A stretch of 64,000 nt of DNA from NCBI GenBank assembly GCA_964458415.1, contig CAYWIT010000007.1:1-64000 (forward strand). The letters run 5' to 3'. The translations under genes and the position numbers were made by a program. Under the pieces are notes generated by a model. That model was not told the DNA's origin. It saw only the letters and a list, made by a program, of their open reading frames with translations, and made no database searches. Shown piece by piece: positions 34,740-43,549 of this stretch (positions are counted from its first letter, which is position 1; each line of letters opens with the position of its first letter). The DNA is from CAYWIT01 sp964458415. GTDB lineage: Bacteria > Pseudomonadota > Alphaproteobacteria > Micavibrionales > UBA2020.

Positions 34740-35453
34740 CTATTTATAACTGGGACGATTTCTTTTCTTCGCCCTGCCGCTTTGCACAGCGGGCCTGTTT
34801 TTCGCCACGACCTGCCGCTCAATTTTCCGCAGGCTCTCCAGTGCCGGAACCCAGGCGATGCTGGCGCCGGAAAGATCCTGCACTTTATGATACAAAGCCT
34901 TATATTCCGGATCGGCCAGACTGACCCGCAGATAATTCCCGTCAATAAAATGCTGGATGTCCCGCACACAAAATGCGCTGGTGACCCCGTGCACGATGTC
35001 GCGCAGAATATGCATATTTTCTTTCCCATGGCGCAGCGCCTTCAGCGCAGGATTGTCCTTTTTCAGATTGTCCAGCAAGCGGAGGACAAGAAACCGTTCC
35101 TGTGCCGGCAGGATATCCCCCTGCCGCGCGGCATGGGCCAGCACAGTGACATACTGCGAAATTTCAACCGGCGACAGGCCTTGCGGCAAAATATAACTTT
35201 GCGCGATCCCGGACAGCCCCGTCGCTTTTTCAAATTCAACCGCTGGACAGGAAAAGCCCAGACGCGGGAAATAAAGCGTATATTCAAATCCTGTTTGCGG
35301 ATCTGACGCCGAAAGAACGCGAATATCTTCCCCTGTCCACGGACACGATCCCGGCACGGCCTGCTGCGCATAGCGCTGGATTGTTTGCCGGATTTCAAAA
35401 GCCGAAACAGAGCGGACCCCTTTGCGGGAAAATGACTCTTTGGGGCGTTCCAT
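34740..35453 (-). CDS. Hypothetical protein, 237 aa
   Basis: No family recognised. The protein is soluble, without signal peptide or membrane segment. A central helical part (about 90-150) precedes a basic C-terminus ending in SGRAKKRNRPSYK, which could bind nucleic acid or simply be disordered. It is convergent with hemC and has its own promoter of the TTGACATAA type at 35494-35521. Start at the ATG 35453; no other clues. Confidence 0.55.
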   Translation of the reverse strand: MERPKESFSRKGVRSVSAFEIRQTIQRYAQQAVPGSCPWTGEDIRVLSASDPQTGFEYTLYFPRLGFSCPAVEFEKATGLSGIAQSYILPQGLSPVEISQYVTVLAHAARQGDILPAQERFLVLRLLDNLKKDNPALKALRHGKENMHILRDIVHGVTSAFCVRDIQHFIDGNYLRVSLADPEYKALYHKVQDLSGASIAWVPALESLRKIERQVVAKNRPAVQSGRAKKRNRPSYK

Positions 35454-35493
35454 CGTTTGCGCTGAACCTCGTGAAGCGATAGGGCTCAGAACG

Positions 35494-35521
35494 ATTTTAA
35501 TGAAAATTTATCTTATGTCAA
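35494..35521 (-). promoter_or_regulatory. Promoter for the 237-aa gene
   Basis: On the minus strand, TTGACA (35516-35521), a 16-base spacer and TAAAAT (35494-35499). The -35 continues as TTGACATAA. The TTGACA begins just inside the 3' end of the 59-aa gene upstream on the same strand. Confidence 0.5.
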
Positions 35522-35522
35522 A

Positions 35523-35702
35523 TTATTTATAGCGTTTCTGCGGGATCGTAATCTTGATAAAGCCATGTTCCTGCTTCACCTTGTAGAACTCGTCATAATG
35601 TGCCGCCGTAACAATATTCTGCGGCGCACAGAGCTCGCGCATCTGGTCCTGAATTTCAGCCAGTTTCTCCAGCGTCGCCGGATTCGTAAGCGTTTTAACC
35701 AT
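35523..35702 (-). CDS. Small hypothetical protein, 59 aa
   Basis: Frame starting MVKTLTNPATLEKLAEIQDQ with a well-placed AGGGGA ribosome binding site 9 bases before its ATG and a good promoter at 35741-35770. It is soluble, mixed in charge, with a helical first half and a basic end. No family recognised. The complete expression signals argue for a real gene. Confidence 0.6.
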   Translation of the reverse strand: MVKTLTNPATLEKLAEIQDQMRELCAPQNIVTAAHYDEFYKVKQEHGFIKITIPQKRYK

Positions 35703-35740
35703 GATTGATATCCCCTGATCGTCTCGTAAACTCCAAGGAA

Positions 35741-35770
35741 ACTATAGCCCTGTTTTATTATTTCGTTCAA
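35741..35770 (-). promoter_or_regulatory. Promoter for the 59-aa gene
   Basis: On the minus strand, TTGAAC (35765-35770), an 18-base spacer and TATAGT (35741-35746), followed 39 bases later by the ATG. Confidence 0.5.
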
Positions 35771-35813
35771 GTGTATTTTGAAGAAATATTATTGCGTTGA
35801 TTGCGCCGTGAAA

Positions 35814-36521
35814 TCAGGGGCAAGCCGCCCGCAGGATCCAGGCCGTAAAACACCGCGCCCCGCAACCGCCATAGTTCAAATCCGCCTGGCAGGTTGAAAA
35901 TCTGTTCATCAGCCGGTTCAAAGCATCAATCCCCGCCGCATCATTGCCGGCCGTCGTCTGAATCCGGACCCCGGCGGCATCATTGATATAAATCCACTCG
36001 CTGAAGCCCGACGGGATCGGCTGCAACACCCGGCCCTTGTTATTGGCGCCTTGAAAGATATTCGCCGCCGCAGCGGGCGCCCCTGTGCAACTGAGATTGC
36101 GGGCCTGATCATTGGCGGCGGCACCATGGGGATTGTTCACATCGCTCGGATTGACCGGATAGGGATTATTCGGATTATCCGTCGCGTCGATAATGCCGCT
36201 GCCGTCAAGATCGCCGCCCCCCTCGGGATATTCCAGCGCACATTCCACCACAGCGGAACGGATCACATTGATCTGCGAAAACAGTTCCTCGGACATGCGA
36301 TGGGCGTTTTGCGTTGTAATATTCTCGCGGCTGTTGCGGGTAAAGGAGAACGTCAGCGCCGCCAGCAGCCCCATGGCCAGAAAAATATAAAAAAGAATGC
36401 TGCCTTTTTCTGAAATATTTTTTTGCGCCGAGTCCCGCGCAACATAATTAAAAAAGAAAAGGCGCCGCCCGCATGGGGCGGCGCCTTTCTTGTTCGCAAC
36501 AGGAGAGCGCATCTTTTTCAT
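35814..36521 (-). CDS. Pilin-like protein with EF-hand-like loop
   Basis: Last gene of the pilus/secretion cluster, 235 aa from the ATG at 36521 (GGAGG site 6 bases upstream). Residues 41-60 (SILFYIFLAMGLLAALTFSF) form a hydrophobic N-terminal helix right after EKG, as in type III-signal pilins cleaved after glycine, though position +5 is Tyr, not Glu. The preceding 40-residue leader is unusually long and part of it is encoded by a terminator hairpin. The globular part has a DLDGSGIIDATD loop (104-115) fitting the EF-hand pattern D-x-D-x-S-G-x-I-x-x-x-D, and six cysteines. Function as pilin or pseudopilin is inferred from context. Confidence 0.6.
   Translation of the reverse strand: MKKMRSPVANKKGAAPCGRRLFFFNYVARDSAQKNISEKGSILFYIFLAMGLLAALTFSFTRNSRENITTQNAHRMSEELFSQINVIRSAVVECALEYPEGGGDLDGSGIIDATDNPNNPYPVNPSDVNNPHGAAANDQARNLSCTGAPAAAANIFQGANNKGRVLQPIPSGFSEWIYINDAAGVRIQTTAGNDAAGIDALNRLMNRFSTCQADLNYGGCGARCFTAWILRAACP
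36458..36488 (-). terminator. Intrinsic terminator lying inside a coding start
   Basis: A 13-bp perfect GC-rich stem (36458-36470 with 36476-36488) around a 5-base loop is followed on the minus strand by TTCTTTTTTAATT. It lies 54 bases past the stop of the gene ending at 36542, but also inside codons 12-22 of the next pilin-like gene. Confidence 0.85.
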
Positions 36522-36541
36522 GCCAGCCCTCCTCGCTCCGC

Positions 36542-37225
36542 TTATTGTTCCGCCAGAGCGTGATAATAAACGTAGTTACCGCCATTGTTCTGCACGCAGG
36601 CAAACGGCTGCGGATCCGCATTCCAGGCAAAGAAAGTCGAGTCACTGGAAGCGGTTCCGTCCGTCGCCGTTGTCGGCGCGGCAAAGACAATCGTCGTTGC
36701 TTCATCCAGCGGCGTCGAAGCCAGCCCCAGCCCTTTGAGGATAGAGCTACAGATACTCAGCGAAACACCATTCAAAGCCGCGATCACCTCCCGGCCCGAA
36801 GTCACTGTATCCGTACCAATGCCGCCGATATACCAGCCATCCGTTGCGTGCGTCGCGTCCAGATAGCTCCAAGCCGTCGCTCCGCCGATATTGGCTGGCG
36901 GATCCTGGGCGACTACCCCGCCACCACTGGAATGGAAAACTTCCTCATCCTCATCCGTAGTATCGTTGGTGAAATCCAAATCCGAGACCTGTGTTCCGGT
37001 AATGATCATCCGGGTGACGCCGGTCCGTACCGCCGCTGGAAACTGGGTGATCTGCGAGGCCGCAATCAGCGACTGTTCCTTGTCAATAGTACCGCTCCCC
37101 CGTCCGGACTGTGTGACCGCATAGCTGAGGGCCGCGAAAAGCGCCACGGCGATCAAAATCAGGAAGAGGGCATTACCACGCTCCCCTTTCCTGCAATCGC
37201 TCTGAATTCCCTGTATCTGTGTCAT
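36542..37225 (-). CDS. Pilin-like protein (RGNALFLILIAVALFAAL type)
   Basis: Protein of 227 aa from the ATG at 37225 (AAGGA site 8 bases upstream; the frame is open further upstream). A short basic leader ends in RKGERGN, and the hydrophobic helix ALFLILIAVALFAALSYAV begins at about residue 22, so cleavage after RG is possible. The start of the mature protein (QSGRGSGTIDKEQ) and the Thr/Ser/Gly-rich remainder suit an extracytoplasmic fibre or pseudopilin subunit. It lacks the Glu5 of classical type IVa pilins. Strong terminator signals follow. Assignment rests on the helix and the neighbouring machinery genes. Confidence 0.65.
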   Translation of the reverse strand: MTQIQGIQSDCRKGERGNALFLILIAVALFAALSYAVTQSGRGSGTIDKEQSLIAASQITQFPAAVRTGVTRMIITGTQVSDLDFTNDTTDEDEEVFHSSGGGVVAQDPPANIGGATAWSYLDATHATDGWYIGGIGTDTVTSGREVIAALNGVSLSICSSILKGLGLASTPLDEATTIVFAAPTTATDGTASSDSTFFAWNADPQPFACVQNNGGNYVYYHALAEQ

Positions 37226-37295
37226 GGCCGTTTTCCTTTCTTGTAAAAATAAAGACCGTTTGAAACTCTTTTTTTTCATCATTCTTCTCCGTACC

Positions 37296-37871
37296 TTACT
37301 CACTTTTTTCCTTCCCGTCTTCTTTTTCTTCAACGGGCGGAGCGGGTTCCCCGACCCTGACAGATTCAACCTTTAAATCCGCCGATAGCTTGGCCCCCTT
37401 GCAATCCTTGCCGACGCAAAGCTTGTCTAGACTGACCTTCCAGGTCTTGCCGCCGTTTTCAATCGTGGAAATCGCGGCCAGAAACTGCGGAAAGAAATCC
37501 GTATCCGAGGCGCTGACGACAGCCTTGCCTGCGGACACGACAACAGAAATACCTTTATAGCTCTCCGTCACCCGTTTGGAAATCCGTTCGATACTATCCT
37601 TGGGGACGGGAAGATACTGCAAGACCGGGATCGGCGGCTGGAGTGATTCCACCTTGGCCATCTCTGCGCGCAACTGGCTCGCGTTGCTCACTTCGGTCGA
37701 GGTAAACAGAACAGCGGCCCCGGCCAGTACCCAGGCAATCCCGGCAGCGATCAAGGCATTATACCCCGCCGTTATCGGCAGCGCGTCCAGAAACTGGTCA
37801 AGATCCTTCATCGCCTGCGGATTGGTATACCGCTGCAAGGCACGCCAGTCTATTTTACCAAACTCTTTCAA
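37296..37871 (-). CDS. Bitopic inner-membrane protein of the pilus cluster (PilN/PilO-like topology)
   Basis: Protein of 191 aa with a cytosolic N-terminus of about 35 residues, one helix (about 36-58, GYNALIAAGIAWVLAGAAVLF), and a periplasmic domain starting with a short coiled coil and ending in a Glu/Lys-rich tail. This layout matches the PilN/PilO or GspM assembly-platform proteins, but no specific sequence signature is seen. It lies between the second bitopic protein and the pilin-like genes in the same operon. Confidence 0.6.
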   Translation of the reverse strand: MKEFGKIDWRALQRYTNPQAMKDLDQFLDALPITAGYNALIAAGIAWVLAGAAVLFTSTEVSNASQLRAEMAKVESLQPPIPVLQYLPVPKDSIERISKRVTESYKGISVVVSAGKAVVSASDTDFFPQFLAAISTIENGGKTWKVSLDKLCVGKDCKGAKLSADLKVESVRVGEPAPPVEEKEDGKEKSE

Positions 37872-37989
37872 GCGACCCCTTCCTCTATCCTTCCGAATCA
37901 GGAGAAATTCTCTGTTCCCTGTTTATCAAAGTACCGTAGAAATATGGCGAGAACATGGCAGCCCATGCTATCGTATAAATTCTTTAAAA

Positions 37990-38931
37990 TCAACGAGTTC
38001 CTTTCACGCGTATCCGCCCGTCCTCGACCCCGACAGCCTCGGCCTGCAATTGCCCAGGCTGGACAGCGCTGGGAATCAAAGCTTCCCACTGCACCTTTCC
38101 ATCCGGAAACAATTCATACCGCACCAATACCCCGCCAAATCCGCCAATCGCATTATAGAGCTCGATAATCCGCGACAAATGCTGGGTCGTATTGGTCTGA
38201 AGCGCCACCGTAGCATCAAGCATCAACTGGTTGGTGGCATCCGTCGTCACCTGTTTGGCTTTTTCCAGCCGTGGTGTCACCATATTCACCACCAGATAAG
38301 ACCCCAACCAGACAAAAAGGGCCACAATTGTTACCGCAACGCCGCTCAGGGTCAGAATTTTGGCGACAACGCGGGACAACCGCTCTTGAAACAAGGCCCG
38401 GTTGCGCCAGCGCACCTGCTTGGCCGATTCCGGATTGATCGTGACAAAATTGGCCTCCATGCTCTGGATACGCGGCAAGATCGAGCGCGCCGCGCCGAGA
38501 AACACCTGCATGCGTCCCGTTTCCGGCTCCCAGCGCAAAGCCCCCGCCGAACCTTCCTGCTCATAAACATAAACCGTCTCGCGATCCCAGAACTCGCTGT
38601 TCCCGGGCAGGGCTGCCGCCAGCGGGCACCAGCTGTCGGGATTGCTCGCCAGCGCCGAGGACGGCGTGGCCAGATACCAGCAGCGGCCGTCACTGATCGT
38701 ATAGCAATAATGCACGCGTTCGGTGCCGCAGGCCTGCGCCGCCGCATTCCAGACCCCCTCATCCTCCAGACCCGGCGCATAGGGAATCGAGCCGCCGACA
38801 AGCTCCGAGGGGAGATGCGGCCGTAACGGCACCCCCGACGTTTCAAAAACACTGGCCGCGGCCTTGCGCATCATCCCGCCCGCCGCCGGCTTGTTTTCAG
38901 GCGCCGCGCCCGTTGTTGTCGGTGTCATCAA
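37990..38931 (-). CDS. Bitopic membrane protein of the pilus cluster, unknown family
   Basis: Protein of 313 aa. A cytosolic region of about 185 residues with several Cys and Trp (CYTISDGRCWYLATP) precedes one helix (about 190-215, ILTLSGVAVTIVALFVWLGSYLVV), then a periplasmic coiled-coil segment and a small domain. The position between the GspF platform and the PilN/O-like gene, and the topology, recall the GspL or BfpC/PilO components that link ATPase and membrane platform. No family match is recognised, so this is inference. Overlaps the GspF gene by 4 bases. Confidence 0.6.
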   Translation of the reverse strand: MMTPTTTGAAPENKPAAGGMMRKAAASVFETSGVPLRPHLPSELVGGSIPYAPGLEDEGVWNAAAQACGTERVHYCYTISDGRCWYLATPSSALASNPDSWCPLAAALPGNSEFWDRETVYVYEQEGSAGALRWEPETGRMQVFLGAARSILPRIQSMEANFVTINPESAKQVRWRNRALFQERLSRVVAKILTLSGVAVTIVALFVWLGSYLVVNMVTPRLEKAKQVTTDATNQLMLDATVALQTNTTQHLSRIIELYNAIGGFGGVLVRYELFPDGKVQWEALIPSAVQPGQLQAEAVGVEDGRIRVKGTR

Positions 38932-40169
38932 AGCAACCCTCCCTCGCCGCCAGCGCCGCCACTGACAAAATCGTTCATCATACTGTCAAGACTCATATTC
39001 ATGACCGTCAATGCATAAATCGCACTTCCGAATGCTATCACGAGATAGACACCGGATAAACCAAAAGCCAGCCAGACAATCAGACTATGCTTGGTTTTTG
39101 CGGCCTGCGCCCGCATTTCGGAAATCGATTCCATCACCGTCGCCACTTGCGAGAGATCGGCAATCCCCGCCAGTTCCAGCCGCTCGTTTTTAGTCAGCGG
39201 TTCGCGGTCAAGCGCAGCGCCGAGGCCGACCCCGCGCGACAGATCCTGCCGCGCATTGATCCAGTAATTCGAAACATCCGGAAAATTGCTGGCCTCGGCC
39301 GCCTGTTCCAGCACATCGGCGATCGGCACGTTTCCGCGCAGCATCCGCGCCGCCGCCGAGGCGCTGTCGGCAAATCCCAGATCACGCAAATAGGCACCGA
39401 TCAGAGGAATTTTCCGGACGATCCGCGCCGTGGGCCAGTCTTTTTTGCCCCGATTGTGCCAGAACGACAAAATCGCCCAGATCAGGAAAAACATCATTCC
39501 CATCGCCAGCCAGACCAGAACGTTCCACAACAGCTCCAGATTGCCGACGACATAATTGAAATGTTCGAGCTGTTCCGGATCGGAAGGCGGGTTGTTGCGG
39601 AACCAGCCGAGAATCTTGTCCTTTCCCCAGAACATCCCCTGCACGATCGTCAAAATGTCAAACCCGATCCACGACATCGTCCCCATGATCGCCCGGCGGT
39701 TCTTGCGCTTTTGCGTGATGTTCTGAATGGCATGCGGGATGCCCTCATGCAAACGGTTACTACGCTCGGAGGCCGAAAGAATGGCAATCGTGCCGTGATC
39801 GAAAATCTGCAAAGCCTTGAGCGCATCAATAATGCCCAGACCGCGCGCCAGCGCTTCCCGCGCCGGAGAAAGAATATTCTGCCGCCGTGGATTTGTTTCC
39901 CCCTGAATCAGGCGCCAAAGCGCGACACCCGGCGATGTCGCTGTCGCACGAAACTGAATGCCGCGCAAAAGCTGGACCTGCCACCAGCTGGACCGCGCCA
40001 GCCATCTTTCAAACGGCGAGCGTTCATGCGGACGAATCGTCAGGACATAGCCGCCGCGCTTGGTAACCTCATTCCGTACATCGGCAGCCTGCGGCATATA
40101 GTAGGAATCGACCATTTTTTTCGGGCCCGAGGGGGTATCCACCATATATTCAACGATCCACTGCTGCAT
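38928..40169 (-). CDS. Type II secretion / type IV pilus platform protein (GspF/PilC/PilR family)
   Basis: Polytopic inner-membrane platform of 413 aa. Cytosolic helical domains carry the GspF pattern, seen most clearly in the second one (DLGFADSASAAARMLRGNVPIADVLEQAAE ... VGLGAALDREPLTKNERLELAGI). Membrane segments lie at about 210-250 and 365-395. It would couple the ATPase to pilin insertion. The N-terminal GspF domain is divergent. It starts 12 bases after the ATPase gene. Confidence 0.85.
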   Translation of the reverse strand: MQQWIVEYMVDTPSGPKKMVDSYYMPQAADVRNEVTKRGGYVLTIRPHERSPFERWLARSSWWQVQLLRGIQFRATATSPGVALWRLIQGETNPRRQNILSPAREALARGLGIIDALKALQIFDHGTIAILSASERSNRLHEGIPHAIQNITQKRKNRRAIMGTMSWIGFDILTIVQGMFWGKDKILGWFRNNPPSDPEQLEHFNYVVGNLELLWNVLVWLAMGMMFFLIWAILSFWHNRGKKDWPTARIVRKIPLIGAYLRDLGFADSASAAARMLRGNVPIADVLEQAAEASNFPDVSNYWINARQDLSRGVGLGAALDREPLTKNERLELAGIADLSQVATVMESISEMRAQAAKTKHSLIVWLAFGLSGVYLVIAFGSAIYALTVMNMSLDSMMNDFVSGGAGGEGGLL

Positions 40170-40181
40170 GCAGCTGTTCCC

Positions 40182-42008
40182 CTATTCGTGCAACAGAACA
40201 AGACCCACCTTGGGATCGATCAGCCCTTCCCGCACCAGCGAGCGCACACCGTCGGAGCGGGAGACATGCGTCACCCCTTCCTGATGCAGGATATCGTTAA
40301 CGTTATGCATCAGGGCATGAAACACCGGATCGCGCTGTGACAGCGGCGTATCAATCATCAGCGCTTCCAGCAGCAAGGTCCGGCCCAGAACGCCGGTCCG
40401 ATTGCAAAGATCGCAGCCATTGACGCTATGGGTCTTGATCACCAGATCCGGCTCCAGCCGTAAACTCTCGATTTCCTCCGCGCTCAAAACATCTTTTGCT
40501 GGCGTTTTGACAGCGCAGCCATGGCAAAGCGTCTTGATCAGGCGCTGGTTGAGGATCCCGCGAATCTGTTGCGACAGCGTATAGGTCGAAGACCGCTCGC
40601 GTTCCGGCGGCATAAAGGACCGCAGCCGCTCCAGCGTCTGTACCGCCGTATCGGCGTGAATGGTCGAAATCACCGTATGCCCCGATTCCGCCGCTTTCAG
40701 CGCAGTTTCAACCGTCGCCATATCGCGCATCTCGCCGATAATAATGTAATCGGGATCATGGCGCATCGCCGCACGGATCAGATCGGAAAACTCGCGCCCG
40801 GGCGTTGCCTGCGCCACCTGCCACTGCGTGGCATAGCGCATCTCATATTCGATAGGATCTTCAATCGACAACACATGCCGCCGCCGCCGGTCGATTTCCA
40901 GCACACAGGCATAAAGGGTGGTGGATTTACCTGAACCCGTTGGCCCCGACATCAGTAGCAGGCCACCGCCGCCCTTGATTTCCGGCGCCAGCATGCGCGA
41001 CAGGTGCTCCGACACCTCCGGATAGCGGCTGAACAACTCCTCGAAGCTGCGCAGCGAAGCACGATCAAGAAGACGCATCGTGATTTTTTCACCGTCCTGC
41101 GCCTGCGGCCCCGCCGCCACGCGCACATCGATGGATCGACCCTGCCAGACAAAGCCGAAACGTCCGTCCTTGGGCGTGGAGCGATCCCCGAAGTTCAGCC
41201 CCGCGTCACGCTTGAGCAGGGTCGTCAAACGCGCCATGGCATCCGCAGGCAGCAGATGCATCGGCACCAGATCACCGTCAACGCGGTACTTGATCCAGTT
41301 CGGCGCGTCCGGCGCATTATCCTGCAGCAGATGGATATCCGAAGCGCGCATCTGCAGGGCTTCCGCCATCATGTCGCGCTGAAACTGGTTGAGCAGCAAG
41401 CCATTGTCGATATCCGTCAGCCAGGTGGCCAGCGTCTTTTCGCAGCGGTCGGCGGAAAGATCATGCACGGCATTCAGCGTTTTGATCAGCTGGGCGCGAT
41501 CCCACAACTCGGATTCAATTTTTTCGACCTTGAAGCCGATACGCTGCGCCGTATTCTTCAGGTTTTGCAGCTGCCGTTCCCCCGGCTCGTGCAATGGCGC
41601 AATTGTCAGCACGCCTTTTTCCAGCCCGACCAGATGGATACTTAGCGGCATCCATGTCTGCACCGGCAGCATGGCGCGCAACTGGTCGCCTGACGCGCTG
41701 TCGCGTTCGCCCTTGCTGGCTTCCGCCTCGGCCCCGACACCTGCGGCACTGAGCAACTGCTCGGCCGATCTTGTATTTCCCTGTTGCGCAAAAAGGGCGC
41801 GCTCCCGCAAAACCATATCCAGATAACGCTCGCGTCCAATCGCCGATTTTGTCTTGCGGCGATCCCCCCGCCGACGTTCAAAACCGTCTGGCGGCCCCAC
41901 TTCCTTCGTCCGGCGGTCCGGCCGCTTGCGCTCTTCCGGCGGCAGCGCTTCTTCAGGGCGCTTGAGCCCCGTTTTCTCCAGAAACGCCTCCTTTTCGTTG
42001 CCGTCCAT
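40182..42008 (-). CDS. Type II secretion / type IV pilus assembly ATPase (GspE/PilB family)
   Basis: Hexameric motor of 608 aa from the ATG at 42008, five bases after the preceding stop codon; the frame is open into that gene but this start gives the sensible protein. A charged N-terminal tail leads to a MshEN-like domain (about 120-190). The ATPase has Walker A GPTGSGKST (355 on), the Asp box SIEDPIEY, Walker B IIIGEMRD (about 424-431), the His box and a tetracysteine zinc site (CHGC at 495, CDLC at 532) typical of PilB/GspE extension ATPases rather than PilT. It drives pilin assembly. Confidence 0.93.
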   Translation of the reverse strand: MDGNEKEAFLEKTGLKRPEEALPPEERKRPDRRTKEVGPPDGFERRRGDRRKTKSAIGRERYLDMVLRERALFAQQGNTRSAEQLLSAAGVGAEAEASKGERDSASGDQLRAMLPVQTWMPLSIHLVGLEKGVLTIAPLHEPGERQLQNLKNTAQRIGFKVEKIESELWDRAQLIKTLNAVHDLSADRCEKTLATWLTDIDNGLLLNQFQRDMMAEALQMRASDIHLLQDNAPDAPNWIKYRVDGDLVPMHLLPADAMARLTTLLKRDAGLNFGDRSTPKDGRFGFVWQGRSIDVRVAAGPQAQDGEKITMRLLDRASLRSFEELFSRYPEVSEHLSRMLAPEIKGGGGLLLMSGPTGSGKSTTLYACVLEIDRRRRHVLSIEDPIEYEMRYATQWQVAQATPGREFSDLIRAAMRHDPDYIIIGEMRDMATVETALKAAESGHTVISTIHADTAVQTLERLRSFMPPERERSSTYTLSQQIRGILNQRLIKTLCHGCAVKTPAKDVLSAEEIESLRLEPDLVIKTHSVNGCDLCNRTGVLGRTLLLEALMIDTPLSQRDPVFHALMHNVNDILHQEGVTHVSRSDGVRSLVREGLIDPKVGLVLLHE

Positions 42009-42013
42009 ATCGC

Positions 42014-43549
42014 TCAAGGATTCTCTCCGGTCGTTGTGGTCTCCGCCGCTGTGGAATCTGTCGTCGTCGATGATGATGTTGAAGATGAGGATGAGGAGGA
42101 AGCTTTGACATTCGGTTTCAGCGACCTGTCGAAAACCAGCATGATCTCGTCCTCCTCGCTGCTCAGGATCACGCCGGTCGAAACGATTGTGACCGTCCAT
42201 TTGACGCCGGAAATCACGACATCTTCGCCATCACGGACAACCAGACTGCCGACCGGGCCGTTGATAACGGCACGGCTGGTAGAATGCGATGTGACGACAT
42301 AACCATCGAGAACCGGCGTCACGGAAACGGCGCCACCACCGTCCCCGCCCTGCCGCAAGGCCAGTGTTTCACGCGAAACCGCTTCCGTTGCCGTACCGCG
42401 AATCGGCATCACCAGTACGCCGCGCGCGCCTGTATGCTGGATCTGCAAATCATCAATGACGCTTCCCTCACGGCTGGGCACCCAGTTCACCGTCAGCGCG
42501 CAGGCCGCCGTCGGCTGCAAAACGGTCCCCACCTGACAGCCGGATCTTGCAATCGAAAGGCCGCTGTCCGAACCGGAAAGCCGGATCGTCTGGAGCGTAA
42601 CCGGATTGGATCCAGTATTGACCAGACTGCTGGTAATGGCAGAAGCGCCCTTCACATCGCCACCGAAGTTTATTTCTTTCTTATCCGAAATCAGCAAGCC
42701 GGCATCAGGAGACGCCTCGGGGAAAATCTCGGCACTGGCCGTAGCCCCCGGCTCGAATTTGCCTTTTACCTCCACCTGCGTCATCGCGCTGGTGCCGCTA
42801 TGCGCCGCCACCAGCACTGCTTGCGAATCCCCTTTGGAAAGCGGCGTCCATGTCACAACCACGTTACAGGACTCGCCAGTCTGCAGGGTTTGCGGACAGG
42901 ACGACTTGAAATCAAATCCGGCCTGTGCCGGCATATCAAGACGAATATCCTTGATGTCTATTTTCTGCGAGGTCCGGTTCCGCAGCAAAACAGATTTTAC
43001 CGATGGCAACCCGCCGGACGCATTGCCAAAGTCCAGAACATCGGGGGTCGGCTCCAGATCCGGCTTGACCTTGTCAGCATCTGTTCCCGGCGCATTTTCA
43101 GTCATGCCGGTGATGGCCGCCGTCGCCAACCGCGTCCGGCCATCGTGATCCAGCAACACTTCAATCCGCCAGGAACCGATTTGCAAACCCGTGACGGCAA
43201 TCGTCACCGCACATTCCGCTTCCGGCGGCAAAGGCTGTTCTGCGCATTTGTTAAGAGAGACTTCCGCCGAAACCGTTGACGAGGGATAAAGATTGATCCC
43301 TGTAACCGTAACATCCGACGTGCCGGAGTTTCTGAACAGGGCCACAACATAAGCCGTCGATCCGGTTGTCACTTTTCCGGCATCGATTTTGTCCACACCC
43401 GCCTTGAGGTCGGGACCGGAAACAGCGCCTGAGGATTTCCCAGCTGTCGTCGGGTCTTTAAAGGCGTTAAACTGCGCCATCGCCGGTGTTGCCAGCAACA
43501 GCCCTGCCGCAAGAACAAACAATCCGCCCTGACGTCCGAAAGAAATCAT
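42014..43549 (-). CDS. Periplasmic Ig-like (ASH) protein with PilP-like C-terminus
   Basis: Exported protein of 511 aa: signal peptide 1-25 (cleavage AMA-QF), then about three immunoglobulin-like repeats of the choice-of-anchor D/ASH type (patterns such as VLDFGNASGGLPSVKSVLLRN and INFGGDVKGASAITSSLVNTG). A short C-terminal domain (GYVVTSHSTSRAVINGP ... VVISGVKWTV) resembles PilP/GspC homology domains that contact secretins. The last 30 residues are a Ser/Thr run. It overlaps the secretin gene by 4 bases and precedes the ATPase gene, the usual place of PilP in type IVb clusters. The fusion of Ig-like repeats to a PilP-like end is unusual. Confidence 0.65.
   Translation of the reverse strand: MISFGRQGGLFVLAAGLLLATPAMAQFNAFKDPTTAGKSSGAVSGPDLKAGVDKIDAGKVTTGSTAYVVALFRNSGTSDVTVTGINLYPSSTVSAEVSLNKCAEQPLPPEAECAVTIAVTGLQIGSWRIEVLLDHDGRTRLATAAITGMTENAPGTDADKVKPDLEPTPDVLDFGNASGGLPSVKSVLLRNRTSQKIDIKDIRLDMPAQAGFDFKSSCPQTLQTGESCNVVVTWTPLSKGDSQAVLVAAHSGTSAMTQVEVKGKFEPGATASAEIFPEASPDAGLLISDKKEINFGGDVKGASAITSSLVNTGSNPVTLQTIRLSGSDSGLSIARSGCQVGTVLQPTAACALTVNWVPSREGSVIDDLQIQHTGARGVLVMPIRGTATEAVSRETLALRQGGDGGGAVSVTPVLDGYVVTSHSTSRAVINGPVGSLVVRDGEDVVISGVKWTVTIVSTGVILSSEEDEIMLVFDRSLKPNVKASSSSSSSTSSSTTTDSTAAETTTTGENP

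Noticed and set aside
42009..42200. 64-residue extension of the PilB-like ATPase
   Set aside because: It overlaps the end of the preceding gene in another frame and has no ATPase-family similarity; a start right after that stop is simpler.
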